A DNA stretch of 12,373 bases. Origin: CALBRZ01 sp964511065. Lineage in GTDB: Bacteria; Planctomycetota; Planctomycetia; Pirellulales; S012-138. This document shows positions 1 through 7,267 of the stretch, piece by piece; the stretch's first letter is position 1; each line of letters begins with the position of its first letter. Below the pieces are notes generated by a model. It was not told the origin of the DNA. It was given only the letters and a program-made list of their open reading frames with translations, and made no database searches. A program made the translations under genes and the position numbers. The stretch spans positions 1-12,373 of the forward strand of contig CAZEEG010000149.1 of assembly GCA_964511065.1 (NCBI GenBank), written 5' to 3'.

Positions 1-341
1 CGCACGTCGCGCCAGGTATCCGGGCTGCCTTGTTCACCCGCCACCGTGGAGAACCGGGCCAGCACTTCCGTCGTAACGCCTTTTTGGAACAGCGCGGCCC
101 GGGTAAAGGCAGACACGTCCTCGGTTGTTTCAAATAGGCCAAATGCCCCTGAGCCTTTGGCGTGCGGCTGGCGCTCGGGCACCTTCTCGCGGTTGAAGTG
201 CGCCATCTGCTCCAGGAAATGTACATCGTGAAGCAGGATGGGGCCGTTGGGTCCGATGGTCAGCGAGTTCCGATCACTGGGGGCCGGCGCGCCCGTGCTC
301 ATGGTTGAGGCGGCCGTCTGCCCATCCTTCGATTTGCTCAT
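1..341 (-). CDS. Heme catalase, N-terminal part (cut by left window edge)
   Basis: Monofunctional heme catalase, which breaks hydrogen peroxide down to water and oxygen. Only the first 113 residues are in the window. They match the start of the catalase core: an RNSLTIGPNGPILLHDV-type N-terminal arm, then VPERQPHAKGSGAFG with the distal catalytic histidine at residue 60, then the ARFSTVAGEQGSPD block found in small-subunit catalases. The distal asparagine and the proximal tyrosine lie beyond the edge, so activity cannot be judged. The ATG at 341-339 is chosen because AGGAG (353-349) stands 7 bases upstream; an in-frame Met at residue 14 is a weaker alternative. It lies 149 bases downstream of the AAA+ gene on the same strand, a gap large enough for its own promoter. 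Family assignment is firm; the subclass is inferred. Confidence 0.93.
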   Translation of the reverse strand, partial: MSKSKDGQTAASTMSTGAPAPSDRNSLTIGPNGPILLHDVHFLEQMAHFNREKVPERQPHAKGSGAFGLFETTEDVSAFTRAALFQKGVTTEVLARFSTVAGEQGSPDTWRDV

Positions 342-384
342 GCTGTTTCTCCTGTGCGCGCAATGGTCCCCAGTGATGCCGCAG

Positions 385-393
385 AGTCTACCA
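385..393 (-). promoter_or_regulatory. Possible extended -10 promoter for catalase
   Basis: On the minus strand TGG precedes TAGACT (390-385), an extended -10 pattern. Seventeen bases further upstream is TGGAAC, a poor -35 match (3 of 6). Transcription would start near 378, giving a leader of about 37 bases before the catalase ATG. Found by eye only; peroxide-responsive control cannot be told from this. Confidence 0.3.
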
Positions 394-490
394 CGGGGGG
401 CTGGGCCGTTCCACGGACGGGCCGCGCGCAACGGCGGCGGCAAGCCGCAAGCACGGACGAAGCTTGAGAGCGGTTCGCGGCGCGCACCCT

Positions 491-2272
491 TCACCGCTTG
501 CCGCTCCAGGCCGGTTCGCCCCAATCGGCGGTGAACGCCTGGCCGCAGGTTTCACAGCCCAGCGCCTGCCCCAACGTTGCGCCGGGGACTTGATGCGATG
601 CGCCGCAGCCAGGGCACGCAACGGCGAACCGTGTGGTTTCGTCGGCCGCCAATCCCAGCACGTCCTCCGGCACGCCCGCTACGGCGATATCCTGAGCTTC
701 GAGCGTGGTCAGCAGGTCGTGCGTCAGCGGGACGATCGAGGCAATCCGGTTGGCCATCCGGCGAATGGCATCTTCAAACACGTTGCGCACCAGGCGGCCG
801 TTGGCAAAGTGTTGCAGGCCTTCGGAACGCGCGCACTGCAACAGGCGATGTTTCATCCCCAGCAGCAACCGGCCCCGGGCGGTGGGCGTGGCCCGGTAAT
901 GATTGCGTTCGCAGAGCCCTTGGAAGATCTGCCCCAGTTCTACCGGCCTGTAGTCGGGAAACGAAAGATGCCGGCTGAACCGACTGGCCAGGCCAGGGTT
1001 GGAGGCCAGCAACCGCTGCATCGGCTCGGGATAACCTGCCAGGATGACCACCAGGCGTTCGCGCTGATCTTCCATCCGCTTGAGCAGCGTTGCAACGGCT
1101 TCGTGGCCGAACTGATCGTTGCCCTGTTCGGAAACGAGCGTATAGGCTTCGTCGATGAACAGGACGCCATCGAGCGCTTCGTCGATCATCTTGTTGGTCT
1201 TGGGGGCGGTCTGCCCCACGTACTTGGCGACCAGCCCGGAGCGGTCGCACTCGACCAGGTGCCCCTTGGCGAGCACGCCCAGTGCGCCGAAGATGCGTCC
1301 CACCAGCCGGGCGACCGTGGTCTTGCCGGTGCCGGGGTTGCCGGTAAAGGCCATGTGCAGGCCGATCGGAGTGCGGGGCAGCCCCAGTTGATGCCGCTGT
1401 TCCTGCACCTTGAGAAAGTTGACTAGCTGGGTGACTTCGTGCTTGATCGGTTCCAGGCCGATCAACTGGTGCAGCTGGGCCAGCGCTTCTTTCAGTTGCT
1501 TCTCGCGGTTGGCCGCCTCGGGATCGGCGGCGGTTGGGGCGGACCCTGGCTGATTGGGCGACGAATCGCTGCCGCGGGCCTGGGTGTGTGCCGATCCGTC
1601 AGTACCCGGGTGCCGCGGCTTGGACGCCGCCCCGCTGGCATGACGGTCCGCTGGAGGTTGGCTGGGCAGCGGCGGAGGCGCCCCGCCGATCTGCTGCACC
1701 GCCCTGGTGGCCGCCGCCTGGGCGTCGACGTGGTGGCCGGGTTCGTCGAGTGGGATGCGGCGCAAGTGCAGGTCCAATTCGTTCTGCAAGCTGCGGAGCG
1801 TGGCGGCTTCGCGCTGGTGGATGCTGCCGTCGGCCTTGGCCACCAGGTTGGCGAACCGCATGACAATGGTTTCCAGTTCGCCGACACGGTCGCGCAGGGC
1901 CGGCAATTCCTCGAACGGTCGCAGAATTGTGCTCCACCGCAGCGTGGCTGAGCGGTCGAGCATGGCGCGCACGGCGGTCTTGAGTTCTTCGCCCCGGAGA
2001 CGCTGCCCCCACAGGTGGTCTAACAGTTCTGCAGCCAGTTGCAGTTCGGTGCGGTGGATCTTGGCGTCAGCCCGGGCGACGGTGGTAAACACCTTCATCA
2101 GTAGTGCCCGGTGCAGATTGTCCATCTGCTCGACAAAGTTCTCCACCGGCCGGTTGGTGAAATACTCGGGGTGGAAGTCCACGCAGTGTTGGCCAGAACT
2201 GGTGTACAGTTTCTGGCAAGCGAGCATCGTGGCGTGTAACTCGGCCAGCAGTCTTGTGGAATCGACGGACAT
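491..2272 (-). CDS. TerB-like / AAA+ (CbbX-SpoVK type) ATPase with C-terminal zinc ribbon
   Basis: Cytoplasmic AAA+ ATPase of 593 residues; substrate unknown. Residues 44-170 are helical and carry two TerB-like motifs, ADAKIHRTE (68-76) and ADGSIHQRE (147-155). A Pro/Ala/Ser-rich, probably disordered linker spans about 175-255. The AAA+ module follows: Walker A GNPGTGKT (311-318), pore-loop segment KYVGQTAPKT (350-359) close to that of CbbX, Walker B VLFIDEA (370-376), sensor-1 region VVILAGYP (408-415), and a putative arginine finger R431 in NPGLASRF. The C-terminus adds a zinc ribbon with cysteines 553, 556, 573 and 576. The ATG at 2272-2270 is preferred: the frame stays open to 2380, but the extra 36 residues are proline-rich and look non-coding. 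No clear Shine-Dalgarno is seen. CbbX and EccA are the nearest AAA relatives by motif; no RuBisCO or type VII secretion gene is present, so a Rubisco-activase role is unlikely. The AAA+ call is firm, the TerB call moderate. Confidence 0.9.
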   Translation of the reverse strand: MSVDSTRLLAELHATMLACQKLYTSSGQHCVDFHPEYFTNRPVENFVEQMDNLHRALLMKVFTTVARADAKIHRTELQLAAELLDHLWGQRLRGEELKTAVRAMLDRSATLRWSTILRPFEELPALRDRVGELETIVMRFANLVAKADGSIHQREAATLRSLQNELDLHLRRIPLDEPGHHVDAQAAATRAVQQIGGAPPPLPSQPPADRHASGAASKPRHPGTDGSAHTQARGSDSSPNQPGSAPTAADPEAANREKQLKEALAQLHQLIGLEPIKHEVTQLVNFLKVQEQRHQLGLPRTPIGLHMAFTGNPGTGKTTVARLVGRIFGALGVLAKGHLVECDRSGLVAKYVGQTAPKTNKMIDEALDGVLFIDEAYTLVSEQGNDQFGHEAVATLLKRMEDQRERLVVILAGYPEPMQRLLASNPGLASRFSRHLSFPDYRPVELGQIFQGLCERNHYRATPTARGRLLLGMKHRLLQCARSEGLQHFANGRLVRNVFEDAIRRMANRIASIVPLTHDLLTTLEAQDIAVAGVPEDVLGLAADETTRFAVACPGCGASHQVPGATLGQALGCETCGQAFTADWGEPAWSGKR

Positions 2273-2393
2273 GGACGATGGATGCCGAGGCAATGGCCGG
2301 GGGGAAGGCACAGGGGTGCTATTCTCGCACGAAAGCGGTAACCGTCCAAGACATATGCACCCGGGGCCAGTGGCCGCCAACGCACACGGAGAG

Positions 2394-2423
2394 ATCGTAG
2401 ACGGCCGTTCACATGCTCGGCAA
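2394..2423 (-). promoter_or_regulatory. Possible promoter for the AAA+ ATPase gene
   Basis: On the minus strand TTGCCG (2423-2418) and TACGAT (2399-2394) are separated by 18 bases; each matches 4 of 6 consensus positions. The predicted start near 2387 would give a leader of about 115 bases before the ATG at 2272. It lies in the divergent gap shared with the 2552 gene. Weak, visual evidence only. Confidence 0.22.
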
Positions 2424-2440
2424 CTGACAATACCTTCTCC

Positions 2441-2469
2441 GTTGCGTACACTGGAGAGTGCGTATCAAC
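2441..2469. repeat. Imperfect inverted repeat in divergent gap
   Basis: GTTG-TAC-ACT on the left mirrors AGT-GTA-CAAC on the right around a GGAG centre, with small bulges (10 paired bases in all). It lies between the divergently transcribed AAA+ gene and the 2552 gene, so it could be an operator or a leader hairpin. The match is imperfect and could be chance. Confidence 0.3.
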
Positions 2470-2551
2470 ATTGGGGTAGGATGCGGCAGCAGGCCAGTCG
2501 CTGGCAGCCTGCACGAAACACGAGTTGGAAACTCAATTTGTCGAGGGCGAC

Positions 2552-3040
2552 ATGTCGCTATTTGAGAACGACCGCTACCAGTGGCGAGAGACGTATTTCG
2601 TCTTCTTCGACCGCGCGCGCCGCCCCAGTTGGCCGCAAATCGAAAAAGCATTGCAAAAGCTCCAGGCCCATTTTGAGATCGCCTCGCCCCGGGTGGACAG
2701 CGAGGGCAACTTCGAGTCGGTCACGCTGATGGCCCCGGAAGCGTATTCGGCCCTGGATATCAGCTACCTGGAGGGCGAAGAAGTCCTCGAACAGGGCGCC
2801 ACGATCGCTGAAGAAATGCAGGACATGGTGGCCGACGCGGCTGAAAAGGCCAAGCTGGCGCGGATGGTCCAATGCGATGCCCACTTTGAAATCTTCCACT
2901 TTGAAGAAATGGTGCCCGACGACGAACTGGACGAGCCCGAAGGCATGCTCGACCCGGGCGCCCTGCTGCTGGTGTTGGGCGCCCTGGCCGAACTGACCGG
3001 CGGCGTGGCCGTCGATCCGCAGTCAAACACGTTGGTATGA
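2552..3040 (+). CDS. Conserved-looking acidic protein of unknown function
   Basis: A 162-residue soluble protein; I do not recognise a named family. The N-terminus is rich in aromatic residues (NDRYQWRETYFVFFDR), followed by a segment suggesting an alpha/beta fold and a helical acidic stretch (about residues 75-105, many Glu/Ala). It then runs into another acidic segment and a hydrophobic helix near 136-150 (ALLLVLGALAELTGG), too short and too close to acidic residues to be convincing as a membrane span. There is no signal peptide, cysteine pair or catalytic motif. The ATG at 2552 is chosen because GAGGG (2543-2547) lies 4 bases upstream; a TTG at 2525 in the same frame lacks support. It is transcribed divergently from the AAA+ gene, with 279 bases between them. 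Coding status is supported by strong amino-acid composition and frame structure; function is unknown. Confidence 0.8.
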   Translation: MSLFENDRYQWRETYFVFFDRARRPSWPQIEKALQKLQAHFEIASPRVDSEGNFESVTLMAPEAYSALDISYLEGEEVLEQGATIAEEMQDMVADAAEKAKLARMVQCDAHFEIFHFEEMVPDDELDEPEGMLDPGALLLVLGALAELTGGVAVDPQSNTLV

Positions 3041-3119
3041 CCCGCAAGCGATGCCAACGACAGGGGAGACGTGCCCGCGACGGTTGGCGGCAACTCCCCG
3101 CGGCCTGTGCGCGGTGCGT

Positions 3120-3139
3120 GGCCAGCGGGCTCCCTGGCC
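3120..3139. repeat. Hairpin between convergent genes
   Basis: GGCCAG and CTGGCC form a perfect 6-bp stem with an 8-base loop, in the 193-base gap where the 2552 gene and the cytochrome gene converge. It may help end transcription from either side, but no T-run follows on either strand, so it is not a standard intrinsic terminator. Nothing else notable is visible in 3041-3233. Confidence 0.3.
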
Positions 3140-3233
3140 GAGCGTTTCCCTCGCCAGCGGCTTGTCTTGCGTATCACCGTTGAGTCGCAGGCGCGGCTTG
3201 CGGCTTAACGCGCATCGCTCGCGATCCGTTGCT

Positions 3234-4850
3234 TTACAAACACCGCATGTACGCGACGAGGTCGGCCCGTTCCTCCGCGGTGAGCTTCAGCTGCAGCACC
3301 ACGTTGAAGAATTCGACGGTATCTTCCAGCGTGAGCAACCGCCCATCGTGCATGTACGGCGGCGAGTCTTTGATGCCTCGCAGGGTGAACGTCTTGATGG
3401 GGCCCTCGGCCATGTTGTATTGGCCGTTGATCGTTTCAGGCTCGTAGAACCGCTCCAGGTGCAAATCGTGCATCAGGTGGTCGAGGAAGTGCGGCTTGGG
3501 ATGACACTCGGCACAGCGGCCTTTCCCAAAGAACAGTTCTTCCCCACGTAATTCCGACTGGGTGGCCTTCGACGCAATCAGCCGCCCGAACGGGTCGAGC
3601 TTGGGCGCTGGCGGAAAGTCGAACATGTTCTGCATCTGGGCCATCATCGCCACCTGGTTCGGACGATCCGGCAGATGCACGCCTTTCTTGGTGGCGATCA
3701 CGTGGTCGCCGTCGAAATATGCCGTCCGCTGCTCAAACTCTGTGAAGTCTTCGATGGAACGCAGCGATCGCTTTGAACCGTGAATCTGCTGGTTGAACAT
3801 GCCCCGCAGGCTGACGGTGTCGAGACGGAACCGGGCCTGCTGTGGCCGGGTGTCGGGATTGAGATGGAACGCGGCGTTGGTATGGCCATTGGTATGGCAA
3901 TCCAGGCACGACACACCCAACTGCGGTTCTTTCACCTTGCGGTCTTCGGTCTGGTTGAACTGCTGTTGCGGAAACGGGGTCAGCAGCAACCGCAGCCCTT
4001 CCATCTGCACGGGCGTGATCTTACCCTTCATCAGTTCGTAGTAGTTCTTGATCGTGATCGCTTGCCCTTGCGAAACATCGCCCAGGTCGGGCCGATTGCT
4101 GAGAAAGACGGGGGGCGGGAACTCGGGCGTCAGGTGGTCGGGCAGGTCGAAATCCGTATCGAACCGCTGCAAGTCGCGGGCTTCCGCCTTGCGAATCACG
4201 TCGATCTGGTTCTTGGGAAAGACCTGGCCGCCCGTCTCGTGCTTGGAGTGCGGCAGCGGGCGAAAGCCGTAAGGGAACAGGTTCCGCTCCTTGATTTGTT
4301 CGGGAGTCATGTTAGCGAGCTGATCCCAGGTGAGGCCGTCGGGCAAGCGTACCCGAATCCCCTGTTGCACCGGCTTGCGTCCGCCCGACATCATCACATC
4401 GCTGGGGTTGTCGCTCAGATCGTAGCGGCGTTTCAGGAGTTCCTCTTGCCGCTGATTGAACCTGGCACGTTCCCCGCTGTCCTTCTGCATGACTTCTTTG
4501 AACGGTTTATCGACCACGACGGGCGCGTACGTCTCGCCAGCCAGCGGCGAGGGAGGACCAAGAGGGCTGGGATCAGCCGGGTTGGCGGCCTTTGGAGGCG
4601 GGCCGGCACCTGGCGATCGCCTGGTAGGCACCTGCTCGATGGATTGCTGATACTCGGTGGGCGGGGTGAATTCCGGCCCATCGCCTGGAGGCTGTTTGGC
4701 ATTCCTATCGGCGGTTGGTTGTTGGGCTGCCCGGTTGGCAGCCTGCGTCGATGGCCGGTCGTTGGGGCCGTTCGATACTTGCGCTGACAACAGACCAAAG
4801 GGAAGTACAACGGCAGCAGCCACAAACAGCGCGACCAGATACCTGCGCAT
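3234..4850 (-). CDS. Secreted di-CxxCH cytochrome c, diheme peroxidase-like
   Basis: A 538-residue exported c-type cytochrome. Residues 1-23 are a signal peptide (MRRYLVALFVAAAVVLPFGL, cleavage near LSAQ). Residues 25-110 are Pro/Ala/Gln-rich and probably unstructured. Heme motifs are CLDCH (315-319) and CAECH (446-450). The C-terminal part (484-514) carries LRGIKDSPPYMHDGRLLTLE, the pattern typical of the diheme cytochrome c peroxidase/MauG superfamily. A diverged copy of the same pattern occurs at 340-372 without HDGR, so the two heme modules look like an old duplication. The start is clear: AGGAGG stands 5 bases before the ATG, and the frame upstream of it (open to 5111) shows no protein character. 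From memory, relatives in planctomycetes and acidobacteria are often labelled 'cytochrome B6', which the CxxCH motifs contradict; not checked. Likely periplasmic electron transfer or peroxide reduction; the real substrate is unknown. Confidence 0.88.
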   Translation of the reverse strand: MRRYLVALFVAAAVVLPFGLLSAQVSNGPNDRPSTQAANRAAQQPTADRNAKQPPGDGPEFTPPTEYQQSIEQVPTRRSPGAGPPPKAANPADPSPLGPPSPLAGETYAPVVVDKPFKEVMQKDSGERARFNQRQEELLKRRYDLSDNPSDVMMSGGRKPVQQGIRVRLPDGLTWDQLANMTPEQIKERNLFPYGFRPLPHSKHETGGQVFPKNQIDVIRKAEARDLQRFDTDFDLPDHLTPEFPPPVFLSNRPDLGDVSQGQAITIKNYYELMKGKITPVQMEGLRLLLTPFPQQQFNQTEDRKVKEPQLGVSCLDCHTNGHTNAAFHLNPDTRPQQARFRLDTVSLRGMFNQQIHGSKRSLRSIEDFTEFEQRTAYFDGDHVIATKKGVHLPDRPNQVAMMAQMQNMFDFPPAPKLDPFGRLIASKATQSELRGEELFFGKGRCAECHPKPHFLDHLMHDLHLERFYEPETINGQYNMAEGPIKTFTLRGIKDSPPYMHDGRLLTLEDTVEFFNVVLQLKLTAEERADLVAYMRCL

Positions 4851-4855
4851 AAGAT

Positions 4856-4861
4856 CCTCCT
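4856..4861 (-). promoter_or_regulatory. Strong ribosome binding site of cytochrome gene
   Basis: AGGAGG on the minus strand lies 5 bases before the ATG at 4850-4848. It fixes the start at the signal peptide rather than at any of the upstream in-frame starts. Confidence 0.85.
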
Positions 4862-5003
4862 GAGGTGGGCGGAACGTGGATCGGCGGTGGAAAGTCACCC
4901 AAGTCGCCCCAGTTCCTGCATTTGGCGCGCCGACCGGCCAAAGGTGCCGGGCTGCCTTGGAAATCTTTCCCCGCGGCCCCGCTCGGCAGATGCGCTTTGC
5001 CCG

Positions 5004-5009
5004 TATAAT
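5004..5009 (+). promoter_or_regulatory. Possible -10 element for ygiQ-family gene
   Basis: A perfect TATAAT lies in an otherwise GC-rich gap, but no recognisable -35 sits 16-18 bases upstream (4981-4986 reads GCTCGG). If used, transcription would start near 5016, leaving a leader of about 134 bases that includes the hairpin at 5099-5120. Confidence 0.35.
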
Positions 5010-5098
5010 GAAAGTTGCGGGTGACGAAATCGGGCCCCGGATGGTTTGCACGCCGGTCGCTGCCCGCTTGGTGCCAAGGCGGATCCTCACCGGAGAGC

Positions 5099-5120
5099 CG
5101 CGGCAGAGCAACCTGCCGCG
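5099..5120 (+). repeat. Perfect 8-bp hairpin in the ygiQ leader
   Basis: CGCGGCAG and CTGCCGCG pair perfectly around the 6-base loop AGCAAC. It ends 29 bases before the YgiQ ATG, in a leader that lacks an obvious Shine-Dalgarno. It could be an RNA control element or a protein site; nothing in the sequence chooses between them. Confidence 0.45.
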
Positions 5121-5149
5121 CCTCTGATCTCTGTTTCTAAGCTAATACG

Positions 5150-7219
5150 ATGCAAGAACTTCCGGTCCTCAACCGGACTGTCGGTCCCACTAGCGAATTA
5201 CTCGGCTGGCTCGATCCTGCGCGGTTTTCGTCGCGCCAGCCGCTGCCGATGAGCGTGGAAGAAATGCGCACCCGAGGGTGGGACGAGGTCGATGTGGTCT
5301 TTGTGACCGGCGATGCCTACGTGGACCATCCCAGCTTCGCCATGGCAATTATCGGCCGAGTGCTGGAGGCCGCCGGGTTTCGAGTGGGCATCGTCAGCCA
5401 ACCTGATTGGCACTCGTGCGATGCGTGGAAGACCTTCGGCCGCCCTCGCCTGTTCTTCGGCATTTCGGCCGGGAACATGGATTCGATGATCAACCACTAC
5501 ACGGCCAACCGGAAGGTGCGCAACGACGACGCCTATTCGCCGGGCGGCCGTATCGGTTGCCGGCCCGACCGCGCCACCCTGGCCTATTGTCAGCGTGCCC
5601 GGGAAGCCTACAAGGGCGTGCCGGTGATTGCCGGCGGGGTGGAGGCCTCGCTCCGCCGCCTGGCCCACTACGACTATTGGAGCGACAAGGTCCGGCGGTC
5701 GATCCTGTTGGATTCCAAGGCCGACCTGGTGGTGTACGGGATGGGCGAGCATGCCATTGTGGAGATCGCCCGCCGCCTGGCCGCCGGTGAAACCGTAGCG
5801 GACCTGCGCAACCTGCGTGGGGTGGCCTATGCGCTGGGAGCCTCGGAGCAGCCGCCAACCGATGCGATCGTGCTGCCTTCGTATGAGAATGTATGCGCGG
5901 ACAAGGTGGCCTTTGCCGAGGCCACGCGGATCATCCACAACGAAACCAATCCCTATAACGCCCGGCGGCTAGTCCAGTATCACGACCGCCAGGCGGTGGT
6001 GGTGAATCCGCCTCAATACCCGGTCAGCCAGGCGGTGATGGATGCCGTGTACGATCTGCCGTATACGCGGCGGCCGCACCCCAGTTATCGCGAACCGGTC
6101 CCCGCCCACGACATGATCAAGGACTCGATCACGATCATGCGGGGCTGTTTTGGCGGTTGTACGTTCTGCTCCATCACCGCGCACCAGGGCCGCATTATCC
6201 AGTCGCGCAGCAAGCAATCGGTGCTGGGCGAAATCCGGGCGATGACTGCCGATAAGGATTTCAAAGGTGTCATCAGCGATATCGGCGGCCCCACCGCCAA
6301 TATGTATGAAATGAAATGTACGCGGCCGGAGGTAGAAGCCCGCTGCCGGCGGCAATCGTGCGTACATCCCACCATTTGCAAACTGTTGGGCACCGATCAC
6401 GGCCCGCTGATCGAGGTGATGCGCGAAGCCCGAACGACACCCGGCATCAAAAAGGTGCGCATTTCCAGCGGCATACGCATGGACCTGGCTCAGCGCTCCC
6501 CCGAGTATGTACGCGAACTGGTACGGCATCACGTGGGCGGTTACTTGAAGGTGGCCCCGGAACATACCGATCCCTTGGTATTATCGAAGATGCGCAAGCC
6601 CTCGGGCGACGACTTTGAGAAATTCAGCGAGGTATTCCAGTCCGAGTCGAAGAAGGCGGGCAAGAAGCAGTACTTGATTCCCTACTTCATTGCCAGCCAT
6701 CCCGGCAGCGACCTGGATGCCATGATCCATCTGGCTACGTTTCTCAAGCAGAACGGTTATCGCCCCGACCAGGTGCAGGACTTCATTCCGGCCCCGATGG
6801 ACGTGGCCACGGCCATGTACTACACAGGCATCGACCCGTTCACACGGAAGCCGGTTTACGTGGCCAAACACCTGCGCGATCGCAAGCTCCAGCGGGCATT
6901 GATGCAGTTCTTCAAGCCCGAGAATTATTTCGAAGTGTGCGAAGCGCTGCGGCAAGCGGGCCGGCAGGACTTGATCGGCGATGGCTGCGATTGCCTGATC
7001 CCTAGCCGCCCACCCAAGGAAGCGATCGAACGCCGGCGGAAAGACGCCAACAGCCGATTCCGTGGCGAATACGTGCATACGGTGAAGCAGGGTGGCAGGA
7101 AAGCTGCCTCAGGCAGCCACCAAGGCAAGAAGAAGAGCCGCAAGCAATCGCGCCACAAGTCGGGCCGCGGCTACCGGCCGGACAGGAAGACGGCTACCCG
7201 CCGTGAGGAGAATCAGTAG
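5150..7219 (+). CDS. ygiQ: YgiQ-family radical SAM protein
   Basis: Cytoplasmic radical SAM protein of 689 residues, the usual size for YgiQ (UPF0313-type) proteins, whose reaction is not established to my knowledge. Residues 34-260 form the family N-terminal part, with VTGDAYVDHPSFAMAIIGR, GNMDSMINHYTANRK and YDYWSDKVRRS matching E. coli YgiQ as I remember it. The radical SAM core has C333-x3-C337-x2-C340, which binds the 4Fe-4S cluster that cleaves S-adenosylmethionine. A second cysteine group follows at 390, 399, 404 and 410. The family block KVAPEHTDPLVLSKMRKPS and the C-terminal region are intact. The last roughly 45 residues are very basic (Lys/Arg/Ser), likely disordered. The ATG at 5150 is kept despite a poor ribosome site because family members have about 30 residues before the MSxEEM segment; a shorter start at 5249 is possible. 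It stands alone, divergent from the cytochrome gene. Confidence 0.95.
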   Translation: MQELPVLNRTVGPTSELLGWLDPARFSSRQPLPMSVEEMRTRGWDEVDVVFVTGDAYVDHPSFAMAIIGRVLEAAGFRVGIVSQPDWHSCDAWKTFGRPRLFFGISAGNMDSMINHYTANRKVRNDDAYSPGGRIGCRPDRATLAYCQRAREAYKGVPVIAGGVEASLRRLAHYDYWSDKVRRSILLDSKADLVVYGMGEHAIVEIARRLAAGETVADLRNLRGVAYALGASEQPPTDAIVLPSYENVCADKVAFAEATRIIHNETNPYNARRLVQYHDRQAVVVNPPQYPVSQAVMDAVYDLPYTRRPHPSYREPVPAHDMIKDSITIMRGCFGGCTFCSITAHQGRIIQSRSKQSVLGEIRAMTADKDFKGVISDIGGPTANMYEMKCTRPEVEARCRRQSCVHPTICKLLGTDHGPLIEVMREARTTPGIKKVRISSGIRMDLAQRSPEYVRELVRHHVGGYLKVAPEHTDPLVLSKMRKPSGDDFEKFSEVFQSESKKAGKKQYLIPYFIASHPGSDLDAMIHLATFLKQNGYRPDQVQDFIPAPMDVATAMYYTGIDPFTRKPVYVAKHLRDRKLQRALMQFFKPENYFEVCEALRQAGRQDLIGDGCDCLIPSRPPKEAIERRRKDANSRFRGEYVHTVKQGGRKAASGSHQGKKKSRKQSRHKSGRGYRPDRKTATRREENQ

Positions 7220-7225
7220 CGGCAC

Positions 7226-7249
7226 TCACCCTGGTAGGCCGCAGGGTGA
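7226..7249 (+). terminator. Hairpin just after ygiQ, possible terminator or attenuator
   Basis: TCACCCTG and CAGGGTGA form a perfect 8-bp stem with an 8-base loop, starting 7 bases after the ygiQ stop. No T-run follows; instead the GGAGG ribosome site of the next gene begins 5 bases later. It may end ygiQ transcription inefficiently or hold back the next gene. Confidence 0.4.
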
Positions 7250-7253
7250 AACC

Positions 7254-7258
7254 GGAGG
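7254..7258 (+). promoter_or_regulatory. Ribosome binding site for the HEPN-like gene
   Basis: GGAGG lies 9 bases before the ATG at 7268. This is the best translation start near the HEPN-like frame, yet it opens a different frame, which is the main argument for a frameshift downstream. Confidence 0.6.
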
Positions 7259-7267
7259 ACCAAAGAG

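Noticed and set aside
464..1426. 320-codon open frame on the plus strand across the AAA+ gene
   Set aside because: It is antisense to well-supported AAA+ motifs and its translation has no domain pattern. Long antisense frames are expected at this GC.
2273..2380. 36-residue N-terminal extension of the AAA+ protein
   Set aside because: Pro/Ser/Arg-rich and unlike the helical domain that follows; it also overlaps the best promoter-leader space. Kept only as a possible alternative.
1707..2729. 340-codon plus-strand frame over the AAA+ N-terminus and the divergent gap
   Set aside because: Ser/Arg-rich translation without motifs; overlaps the AAA+ gene and the start of the 2552 gene in another frame.
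3780..4787. 335-codon plus-strand frame opposite the cytochrome
   Set aside because: The opposite strand carries signal peptide, ribosome site and two CxxCH motifs; this frame has none of these.
4851..5111. 87-residue N-terminal extension of the cytochrome
   Set aside because: AGGAGG and a signal peptide mark the start at 4850; the extension would bury the signal peptide inside the protein.
5198..5938. 246-codon minus-strand frame opposite ygiQ
   Set aside because: Antisense to strongly conserved YgiQ blocks; His/Arg/Gly-rich shadow.
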